Assembly: GCA_034638255.1 (NCBI GenBank)
Contig: JAWPGT010000004.1
Location: 992,001 to 1,056,000, forward strand
DNA length: 64,000 bases
Origin: Coprinus comatus
Taxonomy: Eukaryota > Basidiomycota > Agaricomycetes > Agaricales > Agaricaceae
Direction: 5' to 3'
This document shows, in pieces, positions 24,979 to 36,235 of this stretch. The notes beneath the pieces were generated by a model. The model did not search any database, was not told the DNA's origin, and worked only from the letters and a program-made list of their open reading frames with translations. The position numbers and the translations under genes are program-made. Positions within the stretch are counted from its first letter, which is position 1. Each line of letters opens with the position of its first letter.

Positions 24979-25570
24979 AAAGAGTGGTGCTGACGATGTC
25001 AAGCACGGTAACCTATGGCAAAGGCCAACATGAATGTGATAAAGTTCAATGTGACGTTGTATTGATTCGAGTATGTAAGAGTATGATGTCACAGTATCAC
25101 CGATACCTCGCGGAAAGACTCCAACTCCGCCTGTGAAGACTGAATGTGTAAGAGACAAACTTGGAAGTACTTAATGAAACACGTACAGTCAACTCCGGAT
25201 TCGATGATCAGCGCGCCACTATAAGCATAAGTTACGAATACATACGTAACTTGTATGCCTCTTAAGGCTAGATCTTGAAGTAGGATGTGTTCATAGTAGA
25301 TTAACGAGTCAGAACACAACACAAGTAACGGCCACTCTGAGAAAATGGAAACCGGAAATACTCATGCAATCTATGTAAGGCTAGGTTCGTTTGCCATCGG
25401 AGCCATTTTGCTCGCATTTTGCAACTTGCTCATTGTTGATCATCACGTGCAGCGCGTTTATGGAATAGGAACCAAATAGGGACTGAATGGGAACATGATT
25501 CATACTTGCTAAGACCACACATTCACTCTTATGATGCGAGTACCCTAATGTCTTTGCCTCAAGAGCTTTC
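24979..25570. other. Intergenic upstream of the P450
   Basis: No separate gene is supported. The P450 frame is open a further 180 bases upstream of the chosen start but encodes nothing P450-like. Confidence 0.4.
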
Positions 25571-27568
25571 CATCAGGATTTCGCACATGTCCTTGGAGGT
25601 ACTTGAAGTTACTTAGAAAGGCATCCAAGGAGCTCCAAGTACACCCCAATAGAATTCAAAGAAGAGTAAAATTATCCTTGGAGTTCCTTGGAAAATTTGT
25701 CCCAAGGAGCTCCAAGTAGGTCCCTCTAACTTGGGTGTACTTGAATAGCTTTGAACGTACTTGGACAGCACATAAAAGTTACTTTCCTACCTTGTAATTA
25801 TATTTTACAGGATTTTATTTGCATTTTCGGGATAATTCAAGTACTCTCAAGGTCACACCAAGTAAGGGAATAAGGACAATAAAAAAAATATCATTGAAGT
25901 TGTAATAATACATGTGATATACTAACTTAGTCTACAGTATTAATACATTCTTATACATTTGTATCAGCATAGAGACTGTAATAGTGAAATAAGTAATTAT
26001 TAACATAAAATGGAGAGAAAAAGCGAACCTTGGATGATGTGTTACAAAGATCACATCGCGGGGAGCGTAATACTGGGCCGTTTCGTCTGCGAAAACCAGC
26101 ATTCGAGAGTGGTAATTAATGTGGTTCTAACAAGCCTAGACACAAATGGATTGGACAGGGATTGAGGGACTTGTTAGATATTTAGTTGGAGAGAAATATA
26201 TAAATAGCAACTTACCAAAGATGTACACATCGGTACATCAGTTTTGAGCGGTGTGCAGCGAAAGTGGTATCGTTCAAACGGCGCCGTGTAGACGGTTTTA
26301 ATGAGCCTAGGTACAACAGGAGTGCATGGATAATGAGCAACATATTTAATATTTAGCTGGAGAGGAAGAGATGTGGTAACTTACCAGAGATGTGCATGTC
26401 GGCACATGGGTTTCGGACAGTGTGCAGTGTGGATGGTATCGTTCAAACGGCGTCATTTAGGTGATTCTAATGAGCCTAGATACAAAAGGAGTGCATAGAT
26501 ATTGAGTGACATATTAAATATTTAGTTGGGGAGGAACATATATGGTAACTCACCAGAGAGGAGTGTGTCGGCACCGGAGTTTTGGGCGGTATGCAGTGCG
26601 GATGGTATCGTTCAAACGGCATCGTTGAGACGGTTGTAATGAGCATAAAATTATAAGGATTGAACATGTATCAAGCGAAATATTACATATTTAGTTAGAG
26701 TGACTCACCTGGGACCTAGTACCAGAGTATTGCTCACTACACCTCCAATCCTTCCCCACAGCGCAATCAACTTTGGTCAGTCATGGAGGAGTTACGGGTG
26801 ATCTAAACGAGCCTAGGTAAATGTCTCTATGTGAAGAAATGAGTGAGACAGCCTCAGGATACTACAGAGTGATGACATACCAATATTATTCATGCCATAC
26901 CATGAGAATTAGACCATAGCATGTGTGGCTAGGCTTGTTCGAAGCGGAAGAAAGAGCCGGTTCCGAAGAGCCAAAACGCGTGCCAAAGCGTGATGAAATG
27001 AGTACAACAGACCAAAAACATTGTATGCTTACCTTGTTCAATAAAGTGGCTGTTATAGTACAAGTACTAAACCAGGCAACGCGTAACCGCCGTCATTCGA
27101 AGCAAAATGTTGAGACGATTCTAGAGAGCCTAAAAACGTGAGATTTTGTTAGGAATTGAGTGAATAGGGATGTAATGATGTGGCAGAGGTATTATGATCT
27201 CGTGAGATTGTTGCCATTGGGATGTGACGTGGAGTGAGTGATGTGTGACAAGGAGAGTAGGATGTCACACTCATCTGCTTTTTTTGCAAAGTCCAAATTT
27301 GATAACATCAAAAGTTTCAAAACATATGTGATGATCAATAATCATTGATCAGAACAAAAACAAATAGTGTTAATAATGTAAACTAAAGTTTAACATTTTT
27401 CGTGAGCAAGTAAAGCTTGAGGATTTACTTGGTTCTATCCTTGACCTAACTTGGAACTAAAAAGCTCCTCAGAGTACCTTGGGACATTTTTCACCAAGGA
27501 TGTACAAGTACAACAAGTAGTCTAAGCAACCCTAAGGTAGACCCAAGCAAATGCGTGATTTCCTGATG
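25571..27568. mobile_element. Probable DNA-transposon remnant with inverted ends
   Basis: The left end (CATCAGGATTTCGCA, 25571-25585) reappears inverted at the right end (TGCGTGATTTCCTGATG, 27552-27568). Inside each end, about 200 bp carry many copies of CTTGG/ACTTG motifs. CCTTGGAAAATTTGTCCCAA (about 25689) aligns with the reverse complement of a segment near 27475-27500. Terminal plus subterminal inverted motifs are typical of cut-and-paste elements. No transposase domain can be read; only the 170-bp tandem array occupies the interior. No target-site duplication was found, so exact borders are uncertain. Confidence 0.5.
26131..26816 (-). repeat. Tandem array of 170-bp units with splice-like borders
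   Basis: The motif GCCTAG or its variants recurs at 26134, 26304, 26473, 26643 (degraded) and 26811, a steady period of about 170 bp. On the - strand each unit reads as intron end (CTAG), about 90 bp containing CGTTTGAACGATACCA, then a donor-like GTAAGT or GTGAGT, and an intron-like remainder. Units differ by many substitutions and at least one carries a stop in the best frame, so it may be a decayed duplicated-exon array. Confidence 0.7.
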
Positions 27569-28117
27569 TCTCAGTGCTCAACAGACTACTATGGAGACGA
27601 AGACCTGCAGTTTCTGGAAGCCTTAGCACAGATTCCGCTGCCTGGTGACACCCAGCCCCCACCACCTAATCAACTACAACACAAACCTACAGCTATTGAA
27701 AAGAATGTTGATGAAGATGAAGAGATATTACCTCTATTGCCATTACAGCTGTGTCTCAAAAGACGCTTCTCTGATATTGAAAGTGACCATCAGCCTGAAG
27801 GAGAAGCTGCACAAGTAGACCCTAACCAAGATATTTATGGAGCATCTAGTTTCAGTGGTTTTGGTGAATATATGTGCCGCAAGAGAGCAAAACTACAGAT
27901 ACAAAATAAAGAGTTTGATCATTCTGGGACTACTAAAGGCTCGCAGGGTATTTTCAATGGCCTGGCAATATATGTAGGTTACTTGAGTTGTTTTTGTTCC
28001 TAAATGTCACTCAAGTATCAAAATAAAGGTAAATGGCTGGACCCAACCATCTGTACAAGAACTTAGAAAGATAATAGTCAGGCATGGAGGAATATATCAA
28101 CCCTATCTAGATAGGAA
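27566..28117 (+). pseudogene. REV1: REV1 translesion DNA polymerase, 5' fragment (N-terminus and start of BRCT)
   Basis: Two exons (27566-27973 and 28029-28117) encode an acidic N-terminus (DYYGDEDLQFLEALAQIPLPG), then YMCRKRAKLQIQN and IFNGLAIYVNGWTQPSVQEL, RHGGIYQPYLDR, which is the start of the REV1 BRCT domain. REV1 is a Y-family dCMP transferase and scaffold in translesion synthesis. The coding sequence stops at 28117, where an LTR begins in mid-codon; nothing from the rest of BRCT, the polymerase core or the C-terminal domain is found after the element. In-frame ATG 27551 is possible but lies in the inverted end of the adjacent transposon. A full REV1 would be expected elsewhere in the genome. 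Confidence 0.72.
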
Positions 28118-28579
28118 TGTTATGAACGTCAGTACGTCACCAGATTACTTTAAGGAAATGCCGGAAATACCGATCGATTCTATTTCCAATTGAACTATTA
28201 TTAATCCACACTAGTTACTCAGCCAAGCTATAATTAGTGTAATTATATTTAGTGTAGTTATTTTCTTTCTATCTTGTCTCATCCCTTTCGCTCTTACTAG
28301 TTTCATATTTACTTACTACATGTTTCATCTTTGCTACAAGTTTTGGTAGGAGAAGGGATAGTTATACGTTTCACTTTCGTTTCATATATTATTGGACTTA
28401 TTCGTAGACAGTATAAATAGTTGCTTGTATTAGCCCTTGAAGTCTCAAGCTTCAAGTTGGTTAACTTCTAATCTACTCGTTCTACGACCTCTGCCTGAAC
28501 ACCAGACAGTAGTTTAACTTGTAGAGATTGAACGCCTGTCTCAAGTGGCTTAGTGCCCAAGAGATCTAGGATCATAACA
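28118..28579 (+). repeat. 5' LTR of the Gypsy element
   Basis: 462 bp, TGTTATGA...TCATAACA. It differs from the 3' LTR by scattered transitions, an 11-base block (near 28371) and small indels, so the insertion is not recent. Confidence 0.85.
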
Positions 28580-28927
28580 ATAACTTGAAGCTTTCCCTAC
28601 CCCTGTTCACCTTCCTCTGGGTTCTACACTTTATTGCTATTACACCAGTCCCCGTCCTAGTCGTCACGCTCTATCGCTGTCCTCTAGTTCACCCACTCTA
28701 ACGTTACGCTCTATCGCTATCCGAAGACACCCTCGTCAAGTATTCAAGCCCTGTTGCTGTCTCTTGACTTACCCGAAGAATCCACTTGTGTAGCCCGTTG
28801 GCGATTTGACACAAGTTACCCCGAACCCACTCGTGTAGCCTCTTGGCGATTTGACACGATACATTCCAGTAGGAATCCCTCCCTTGTAACCCTTAACTCC
28901 AGTAGTTCCTGGTCTACCACCTCAAGT

Positions 28928-30054
28928 AGACCCCCGGCAAGATTTCTCTCAGAAGAACGCCTAGCGGAGAGCCCGCTTCCTCTAGAACCCCTAAAATCCC
29001 TAAGCCATATCAGAAACCTCCCCAACTTCCTTCCCAAAGGGACGACCCATTCAAAACACACATCCCTGCCCCAATACAAGCTACCACTTCCTCGGAGTAC
29101 ATTCCAGAAGCACTTTCCCCAACCTCCTCAACATCCAACCCGCCACCACCACCACTGAGGAGAGTCTTATTCAACCGTCCTTTATCAGTACAACCACCAA
29201 CTACTTTGTACTACCCTTCTGACCTCGCACCACCACCGGATACACTCAGCCAACTTATCACTGGTTCAACGACTACTTCGAGAAGGCTATCCACCAGACG
29301 AAGTGACCCGAACCTACCTTCACTTAATCGCAGAGCAACACATATGCCTGACAACACCTCACCTCCGAACCCTACCCATCACCAAACAGCCCCAATACCA
29401 CCACTACCCCCGCCCCCACCACCACCACCCCCACCAGGCCCAAATCCAGCAATGGCAGGAAATCCACCAGCACACCATCCCCTCAAACTCCTGAATCCCG
29501 AGTACTTCACAGGCAGTCATTCCACATATGAAAGATGGAAAGAATCCCTCGACCTGTTCTACCTCGCAGACCAAGACAGATTTCACAACGATGAAACAAA
29601 AATCATCTTCACACTCGCCCTATTGGTTGGACTGGCAGCCACCTGGAAAGCAACATTCTTACAGTCAAAATGGGATGCTACCAATAGTGTCTACAACTTT
29701 GGCACATGGAATGATTTCGTCACTGCCCTCAAAACAAGTTTCCGACCAGCCAATCGCACATATGACGCCATGGAGAGATTGGCACATCTCAAACAAGGAA
29801 CTCGCACAGTGGACAAGTACATCTCGGAATTCAGAGCCCTCGCCACAGAAGCAGGTGTCACGGCAGACACGCAGACGATTTATCACTTCCGAGAAGGCAT
29901 CAACCCAGCCCTTGGCAACATTGCGATTCTCTCAGGACCCGCCAACACACTCACAGCATGGGAAAATGCAGCCCGCGGTGCTGACCACATACTTCGAGCT
30001 CAACGAAAGTATAGTGAGAAACACCCAATTCAACCGAAAGCTACATTTTGTTAA
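28928..30054 (+). pseudogene. Gag polyprotein of the Gypsy element (N-terminal part)
   Basis: The frame is open from about 28928 (after a TAG) to TAA at 30052-30054; the first in-frame ATG is 29344. A Pro-rich N-terminus including a run of Pro codons is followed by the retrotransposon gag domain (LNPEYFTGSHSTYERWKESL, LKQGTRTVDKYISEFRALA, FREGINPAL). Gag forms the particle that packages element RNA. The frame is broken at 30050 by an insertion of about 635 bp; the Gag linker and zinc knuckle resume near 30688. Confidence 0.75.
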
Positions 30055-30688
30055 ATACTGAAAATACCGAGAGGGATGACCCTTGGCTTCAGCGTGTGTG
30101 CTGTGCCTCCGGAATTTGTACAAGGTCTATTTACGAATTTCCGGGGGACTTCTGGCAGAGTTTCCAGAAGACCGGAAAAGTAAGAGTGCAGGTGGTTGAG
30201 ACGATTCTGAAACTGAGGAAATACAAACATAGCAGTGAACTATTTATACGAAATGCCGTAACAGATAAAAAAAGGTAATAAGGAATAACGGAAATCCGAA
30301 TCAGAGAAGAAATACAAATGGAGGTAGATAAAACGGAAGACGGAAAGTAATGGCATAATATTGGAGAATTAAGAAGCATAGGAAACGCATGGAAATGTCA
30401 AACTCAACTGAATAGAATTGATAACCGAAGAATAAGCAAGATAAGAAAAACCCGGAATTTCCGGAGGACGGAAAAGTCCCTTTGAATAATTAATGAACAA
30501 TGGAAATCTGGAAATTAGGAAATTCAGGAAGATCGGAAATCCGGAGATTCGCTGTCTAATCGGAATTGTGATATGTGAACTTGGCAGAATTCAGGGTTAG
30601 CAGTCATGTGACGGAACAGAATATGACACATTTTATCTGTGCCCTCAGCATCGCAAAATTCAAAACTTTCGTCAATCGAACCCTGTCC
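30050..30688. mobile_element. Insertion of about 635 bp inside gag, rich in CCGGAA motifs
   Basis: The segment separates the gag domain from VPPPSYP and the zinc-knuckle region. It has many copies of CCGGAA/TTCCGG-type motifs, unlike its surroundings, and no coding potential. TGTT occurs at both borders and may be a short target-site duplication. Family unknown; LTR-like ends were not seen. Confidence 0.5.
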
Positions 30689-31190
30689 CGCGTTATGTTC
30701 CACCACCCTCTTACCCGAAAGACCCAAATGCCATGGATATTGACTATATCCAGAAAGCAATCTACAACATCCACATCGATGAAGATGAGAACGAGGAAAT
30801 CAATTATGTCAATTCATATGATGAAGAAGCTGAAGAAGAAGAACCACAGGAACCAACGGACCCCAAAGAAATGATGGCCGCAATCATTGATCGCGTCTTC
30901 ACTGATGAACAGAAGAAGGACTTCCGTGATGGCAAGTGCTTCTTTTGTAAGAAGACTGGACACTTTGCACGAGAATGCCCAGCAAAATGAAAAGATGCAT
31001 CAAACCGACCCCGAAACTTCCCTCGCCCCAAATACAATAATCATGGAAATACCAATTTCTGAAAAGGGAAATATCAATCAAATCTAATGCGACAAATCAA
31101 TAACCTCGTTACCAACGCAAGTGAAGAAGAAGTTGCAGAAGTTTATGATCACTTTTCTCAACAGGATGAAGATCATCCTATGCCGAAGAA
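30688..31190 (+). pseudogene. Gag C-terminal part with CCHC zinc knuckle
   Basis: After NAMDIDYIQ and an acidic stretch comes CFFCKKTGHFAREC, a C-x2-C-x4-H-x4-C nucleic-acid-binding knuckle (30936-30977). The frame then continues through two TGA codons (30988-30990 and about 31061) to NNLVTNASEEEVAEVYDHF, as expected between Gag and protease. Confidence 0.7.
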
Positions 31191-31204
31191 ATAAAGGATT
31201 TTGC

Positions 31205-31790
31205 TTAAAGAGACTAGCCACCACGTCTAGATCTCAGGATTCATATTCTCAGACTGCTGCTACCCCTATTTATCAACCTTCGACTTCCATTCCAACATCT
31301 ACACTTGTTATAATCTTGCCTATACCTCCGTTTCGGTATAGACGATGCTACGATGGATCTCTTCAAGATGCTCGTAGGAGGAGAACGTCTACTCAGACTG
31401 AGACTATTTTCAGGGGACGACCTCCACAGCACTCAGACTGTAGATCACAGGTGTTCCTTACTAGTAAGCCGTTCGTGCAAGAGTTAGAGCTGACTCCGAT
31501 TCTAGGTATCAAGTTGAGGGCGATGAACGAGATAGAGTAGAAGCAACTTAGAGAGTATTAAGCTGAAGCTTAATCTCTGTCGCTGTCCATGTATTTATAC
31601 AACTACGAGTACAGGTTGTAGGCTATGCTCGATACATGTGAGACAGGAGAGTGAAACTATCTACAGCTGAAACAGTGAGTGAAACGACAAGTGGAAGTCC
31701 GTAGAAAGTGCTAGTCCGAGGCTATACAAAACAGTAGTCCAAGGCTATGTGAAACGAGTAAGAGAAAGTACACTATCGTCCATCATTAGT
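31205..31790. other. Unassigned insert between gag and protease
   Basis: About 560-590 bp that do not continue either reading frame. Repeated AGTCC(A/G)AGGCTAT motifs occur near its 3' end. It may be another solo LTR, but I could not place its ends. Confidence 0.35.
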
Positions 31791-31794
31791 TCTA

Positions 31795-32926
31795 ATGATT
31801 AGTCGTGATAAATATGAAACCGTAACAACACTGGCCTTACTGATAGATGCTGTACAGTTACATGGAATTGGATCTCAATCTGTTTATGTTCCCACACATT
31901 CAACAAGCGCAGCTCAGAGAAATACTAAAAGTGTGGACATCCTTGCTCTGATAGACTCAGGAGCAGGAGGAAATTTCATCAACCCAGCACTTGTACAAAA
32001 ATACGATTGGCCCATCAAGAAATTGGACAAGCCAATTACAGCCTACAATGCTGATGGAACCAAAAATGGAATTTGCAATTACTATTGCCCAATAATAAGC
32101 AAGATTAATGGACGACTTACCTGAGTACAAGCCAAAGTAATAGGCCTTGGAAAACCACGAATTATCTTAGGATTCCCATGGTTACAAGAACACAACCCAG
32201 ATATTAATTGGAAAGAGAAAACTCTTTACTGGAGAGAAGAAGACAAGAATAAAACCCACTATGAAAATCTTATCCAAACTATCTCCGAAAATCAAGTACA
32301 AATTAATTGAGTACTCCTAGACAAAGAAAATTCAGTGGAAATTAATGTCAAGACCTCTCACTCCTACACTATTGCTCAACAACATGGAGAAAAGAAAGAC
32401 GACGACCCTTACTGAGTAGTTCCACCCGAATTTCATCCCTATCTCAAAATCTTCGACAAGAAAGCCTCCGAACGATTCCCCTCTAAAAGACCTTGGGATC
32501 ACAAAATTGAAATGAAGAACACATTCAAACCCATTTCAATGAAACCCTATTGACTTTCCCCTATTGAAGAAGAAGAACTCAATAAATTCCTCGACGAAAA
32601 CCTCGAAAAAGGCTATATTCGCCCCTCCGAATCACCAATGGCCTCACCATTCTTTTTTGTCGCTAAGAAAGATGGAAAATTAAGACCATGTCAAGATTAC
32701 CAGTATCTCAATGAACATACAATCAAAAACACCTATCCTATTCCTCTCATTTCATCCATTCTCGACAAACTCAAAGGTTCAAAATGGTTCACAAAACTCG
32801 ATGTACGCCTTGGATATAATAATATCCGTATCCGAAATGGAGATCAATGGAAAGCTGCATTCAAAACACATAGAGGATTATTCAAACCAACTGTAATGTT
32901 CTTTGGCATGTGTAACTCTCCTGCCA
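31795..32926 (+). pseudogene. Pol of the Gypsy element: protease and truncated reverse transcriptase
   Basis: The protease active site is in ILALIDSGAGGNFI (D-S-G; the usual A-T-G is changed to A-G-G). The reverse transcriptase part runs from IRPSESPMASPFFFVAKKDG, through LRPCQDYQYLNE and WFTKLDVRLGYNNI, to FFGMCNSPAM, where it is cut before the catalytic YxDD. Four TGA codons (about 32122, 32308, 32413, 32551) fall where the family has Trp. The region is non-functional as standard code. Confidence 0.8.
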
Positions 32927-33291
32927 TGTAAGGGGACCTTCCTCACCGACCCTTACACCGACACACCGACTACCGACCAATCCTCCGATGTTCCGACTTC
33001 CATCGGAACACCTCCCGACTCCGCGCTTTCACAACTTGCCCCCTTACGTGACTTGTCCCCCATTGTTCCCATTGTCCATGTTACGACATCCCTCTGGACA
33101 ATAGCTGGCGTCTCTGTTTGTATAGTAGTATATATTGTGTGTAGCCTGTGCGAGTGAATCCCCAACTCTTTCTCTTTGGATTCCTCGCTAGGTATGTTGT
33201 ATCTGCTCTGTAATATGTTTCCGATCAAATATAACTTTGGATTCCTTGCTAGTTGTCAGGCCGTTCGTCGCCGACGTGAGTTGCCCTTACA
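32927..33291. repeat. Probable solo LTR nested in the reverse transcriptase
   Basis: A 365-bp block begins TGTAAGGG and ends CCCTTACA, a perfect 8-bp inverted terminal pair of the TG...CA type, exactly where the reverse transcriptase frame stops. It carries no gene. Flanking bases do not form an obvious 5-bp duplication, so a deletion may have accompanied it; sequence after it belongs to the 3' end of the host element. Confidence 0.6.
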
Positions 33292-33665
33292 TGTAGGGTA
33301 TCAAATCACAAACCCTACCCCAACCTACAGGGCTTACCCAACCTGCAACCTGCGCAGGTTACCCATACCCCCGTCCATCACTACCTCCCACAATACCAAC
33401 AACAGGTGTTAGATTTGTTGAACAACCGGAGATACGCCACAGTCGATCCATCGGGCCAACCACGACTCTACCTGGATCGAGTAATCCAAGATATCCTATC
33501 CGCCGCACCCATACATTGCCACGCCCACCACGAGTACCTACGCCACCAGGAGTCGACTACCGTGATTATGGAGAAGACTACGATCCAGTCGCAGACGCCA
33601 ACATCACCGGATCCCCACTCCGAGAATAAGGAAAATGAGGACATTTTGCATAAAGAAGAGGATAA

Positions 33666-34118
33666 TGTTATGAACGTCAGTATGTCACCGGATTACTTTA
33701 AGGAAATGCTGGAAATACCGATCGATTCTATTTCCAATTGAACTATTATTAATCCACACTAGTTACTCAGCCAAGCTATAATTAGTGTAATTATATTTAG
33801 TGTAGTTATTTTCTTTCTATCTCGTCTCATCCCTTTCGCTCTTACTAGTTTCATATTTACTTACTACGTGTTTCATCTTTGCTACAAGTTTTGGTAGGAG
33901 AAGGGATAGTTATACGTTTCATATATTATTGGACTTATTCATAGACAGTATAAATAGTTGCTTGTATTAGCCCTTGAAGTCCCAAGCTTCAAGTTGGTTA
34001 ACTTCTAATCTACTCGTTCTACAACCTTCTGCCTGAACACCAGAACAGTAGTTTAACTTGTAGAGATTGAACGCCTGTCTCAAGCGGCTTAGTGCCCAAG
34101 AGATCTAGGATCATAACA
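33666..34118 (+). repeat. 3' LTR of the Gypsy element
   Basis: 453 bp, TGTTATGA...TCATAACA, about 95 percent like the 5' LTR by eye. Confidence 0.85.
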
Positions 34119-35332
34119 CCTATGTGACCATGAAACACCCATCAACATTTGAGCCATAATGGCTGTGATGACTTAAAGCACCATCTACCTTCTGCCACCC
34201 AATCTTGACCTTTTCAGCCATCACTGAGTAGAACAACAGGATCCAACCTACTAGCATTTGTTCTAGCAATCAATTTTCTAAATAGGCCATCAGCCAAGTA
34301 GGAAAGGCATGACCACAAGTTCTGAGATATAAAGCTTAGTAGTGTATCATGAATTCAAAATGTACTTACTATCTATTACGACGTGTAATGTAGTACTTAA
34401 TTATCAGACTACCATCTATTAGCAGGTGTATAGCCTTCCCTTTGTTTTCTATATTTCCAGTACTTGTGGCGGAGCCTCCGAACTTGATGGTACCAACTAA
34501 GAAGAAGTGTGTAGTAGATTCTGTGGCGCTTTCGGTTTCTAGAGCTGTTGTAAAGGTGGAAGGAAGTCTGTTACTATTATACTAGCTTGAATTAGTTGGC
34601 GTTCACAGTGAAGAGTACCGAGCCCGAGTACGTTTGCAATGTACTTTTGGATTGGTTGTTTCTATTATTCTACACATTGTTTCAACTTCGCAAATGTTAT
34701 TACATTGAGAGATATCACCTTCAAGTCAGTCTAAAATTAAACTAAGAAAATCATGTAAATCCATGGGGGAAAAAAATGCTCCAACTAGAAAGAAATATAT
34801 GTCAAATTGCAAGAATCTCCTGAAATGTAACTAAGTAGAAGATAAAAGATAAACCATATGAATATATACCAATGTCAAGAACAAAGAAGGGCAACGTGCG
34901 AACATCGGAACCTGTCATACTGACAGCACTTAGATGGTCAGTCACCCATGCCCATGTACGATTAATCATTACTGTGAGATATATCATTTAGATTGGGAAG
35001 TTTGTTGCTGTCGGCGAGAGTGTCCGATGTCAAAAGTGTAACCTTTTTGTATGACGTGATGAATTTGTCGTGGATGATGTCAATGGTGTAGATAAAGTAG
35101 CTAAGACCCTGTGAAGATCATCATACGCAAAGTAAAGTATTGCCCTACAAGAGGGGATCTACCTATGCGTGTAGAGACATCGATCATCGATATTCTCGGT
35201 CAAGTAGGTCAAGCCCAAAGTTCTGTTCAAATGATCAACTAAATGTCCTCACAAAACCTCGTCAAGATAACCAATAATAGATAACCTAAAGTACGAGTTA
35301 CATACACTGTACAATTGGTGGTAATAATATGA
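34119..35332. other. Intergenic after the retrotransposon
   Basis: About 1.2 kb without a recognised gene. In particular there is no continuation of REV1 here. Confidence 0.5.
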
Positions 35333-36235
35333 TCAAGCAGTGGAAGGTTTCTCTCCAATAGCAATAAAGACGTCTGGGTCAGGATGTTCATGTTCAGCGA
35401 CAACAGTGACAACTTCAAATGCCTTTAAACCCAATCCTGCCCCATTAAAGAATTGAGTCATATCTTTCTTGTCGAATCCATGCTTATGGGGGACTATTTC
35501 TTTATGCTCCTCCAAGAAATCATAACCTTGTGGCTTGTAGTTGATATCAGCAACGACTAAAACACCTCTGGGGTTAAGGAAAGTTGCCAAAATACGAGTG
35601 ATATTAGCGGCATCAGCAAAGTGATGGTAAGCCGAGGTGCACTGGAAAACGAGTCCATCAGTGCTTAGTTTTCTATTATTCTAATATATGAACGGAAGAG
35701 GTAAAAACTCACAATTATGAAATCAAAGCGGGCATTGGAAAGTTCTCCTTCTTCACCTTTGAGCTCAATACAAACAGAAGCTTTCTCCTCATCCTTCAAT
35801 TTCTCATTGTACATTTTGATCATATGTTCGCTGAGATCGACGCCAAGGATTGATTTAACATATGGCAATAACCTCTTTGATACCACCCCTATAAAAATAA
35901 ACATAGTTAAGAAGTTAATATACTGATTCGATTCCTGAGATCGCAAAACAAATATATATATATACCATTTCCACAGGCAAATTCCATTGCAGTGGTCTTC
36001 TCTTTGTCAAAGGTGTGAAGTTTGACGAGAGTTTGTACGATTCTAGATCAAGGTTATTCAGTTATTGATATCTAATCACGGAGAGTGTATATACTCACCT
36101 CTCGGCACGCTCCTCTACTTGAGGAAGGTTAAACCAATGGTTATCCGTTTTATTGAAATATTCCTTGTTGGCATTGGTATAATCATGACCATGACCATGA
36201 TGATGGTGATGGTGATGTTGTGGTTGATCTGCCAT
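35333..36235 (-). CDS. Class I SAM-dependent methyltransferase, paralog A
   Basis: Predicted 232 aa in four exons (36235-36099, 36042-35966, 35888-35713, 35641-35333), all phases closing and ending in TGA. A His-rich start (MADQPQHHHHHH) is followed by EYFNKTDNHWFN. The SAM-binding motif I is AMEFACGNG, with the acidic post-I motif SILGVDLSEHMI, then RFDFII, TSAYHHFAD and LNPRGVLVVADI (motifs II and III). The fold is that of small-molecule methyltransferases of the Methyltransf_11/25 type; substrate unknown. The tandem neighbour at 36676-38332 shares the exon layout and motif order. Confidence 0.87.

Larger units (their letters stand above)
28118..34118 (+). mobile_element. Degenerate Ty3/Gypsy LTR retrotransposon with nested insertions
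   Basis: Two LTRs (28118-28579 and 33666-34118) begin TGTTATGA and end TCATAACA. A purine-rich tract (AAAGAAGAGGATAA) lies just before the 3' LTR. Inside, in order: leader, Gag, CCHC zinc knuckle, aspartic protease, and the first half of reverse transcriptase. The pol frame ends at about 32926, before the catalytic YxDD, where a solo-LTR-like insert begins. RNase H and integrase are absent. In-frame TGA codons interrupt gag-pol repeatedly. Bases flanking the LTRs (AGGAA and CCTAT) are not a target-site duplication. The copy cannot move by itself. Confidence 0.85.

Noticed and set aside
26092..26820. Possible CRISPR-like array at the 170-bp repeat
   Set aside because: Units are long, diverged and contiguous without unique spacers, and the DNA is clearly eukaryotic.
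27551..28003. REV1 start treated as a complete small gene
   Set aside because: The frame continues through a good intron into the BRCT domain and is then cut by an LTR; it is a fragment, not a 150-aa gene.
29400..29440. CCACC-rich run as a telomere or satellite
   Set aside because: It is the Pro-codon run inside gag.
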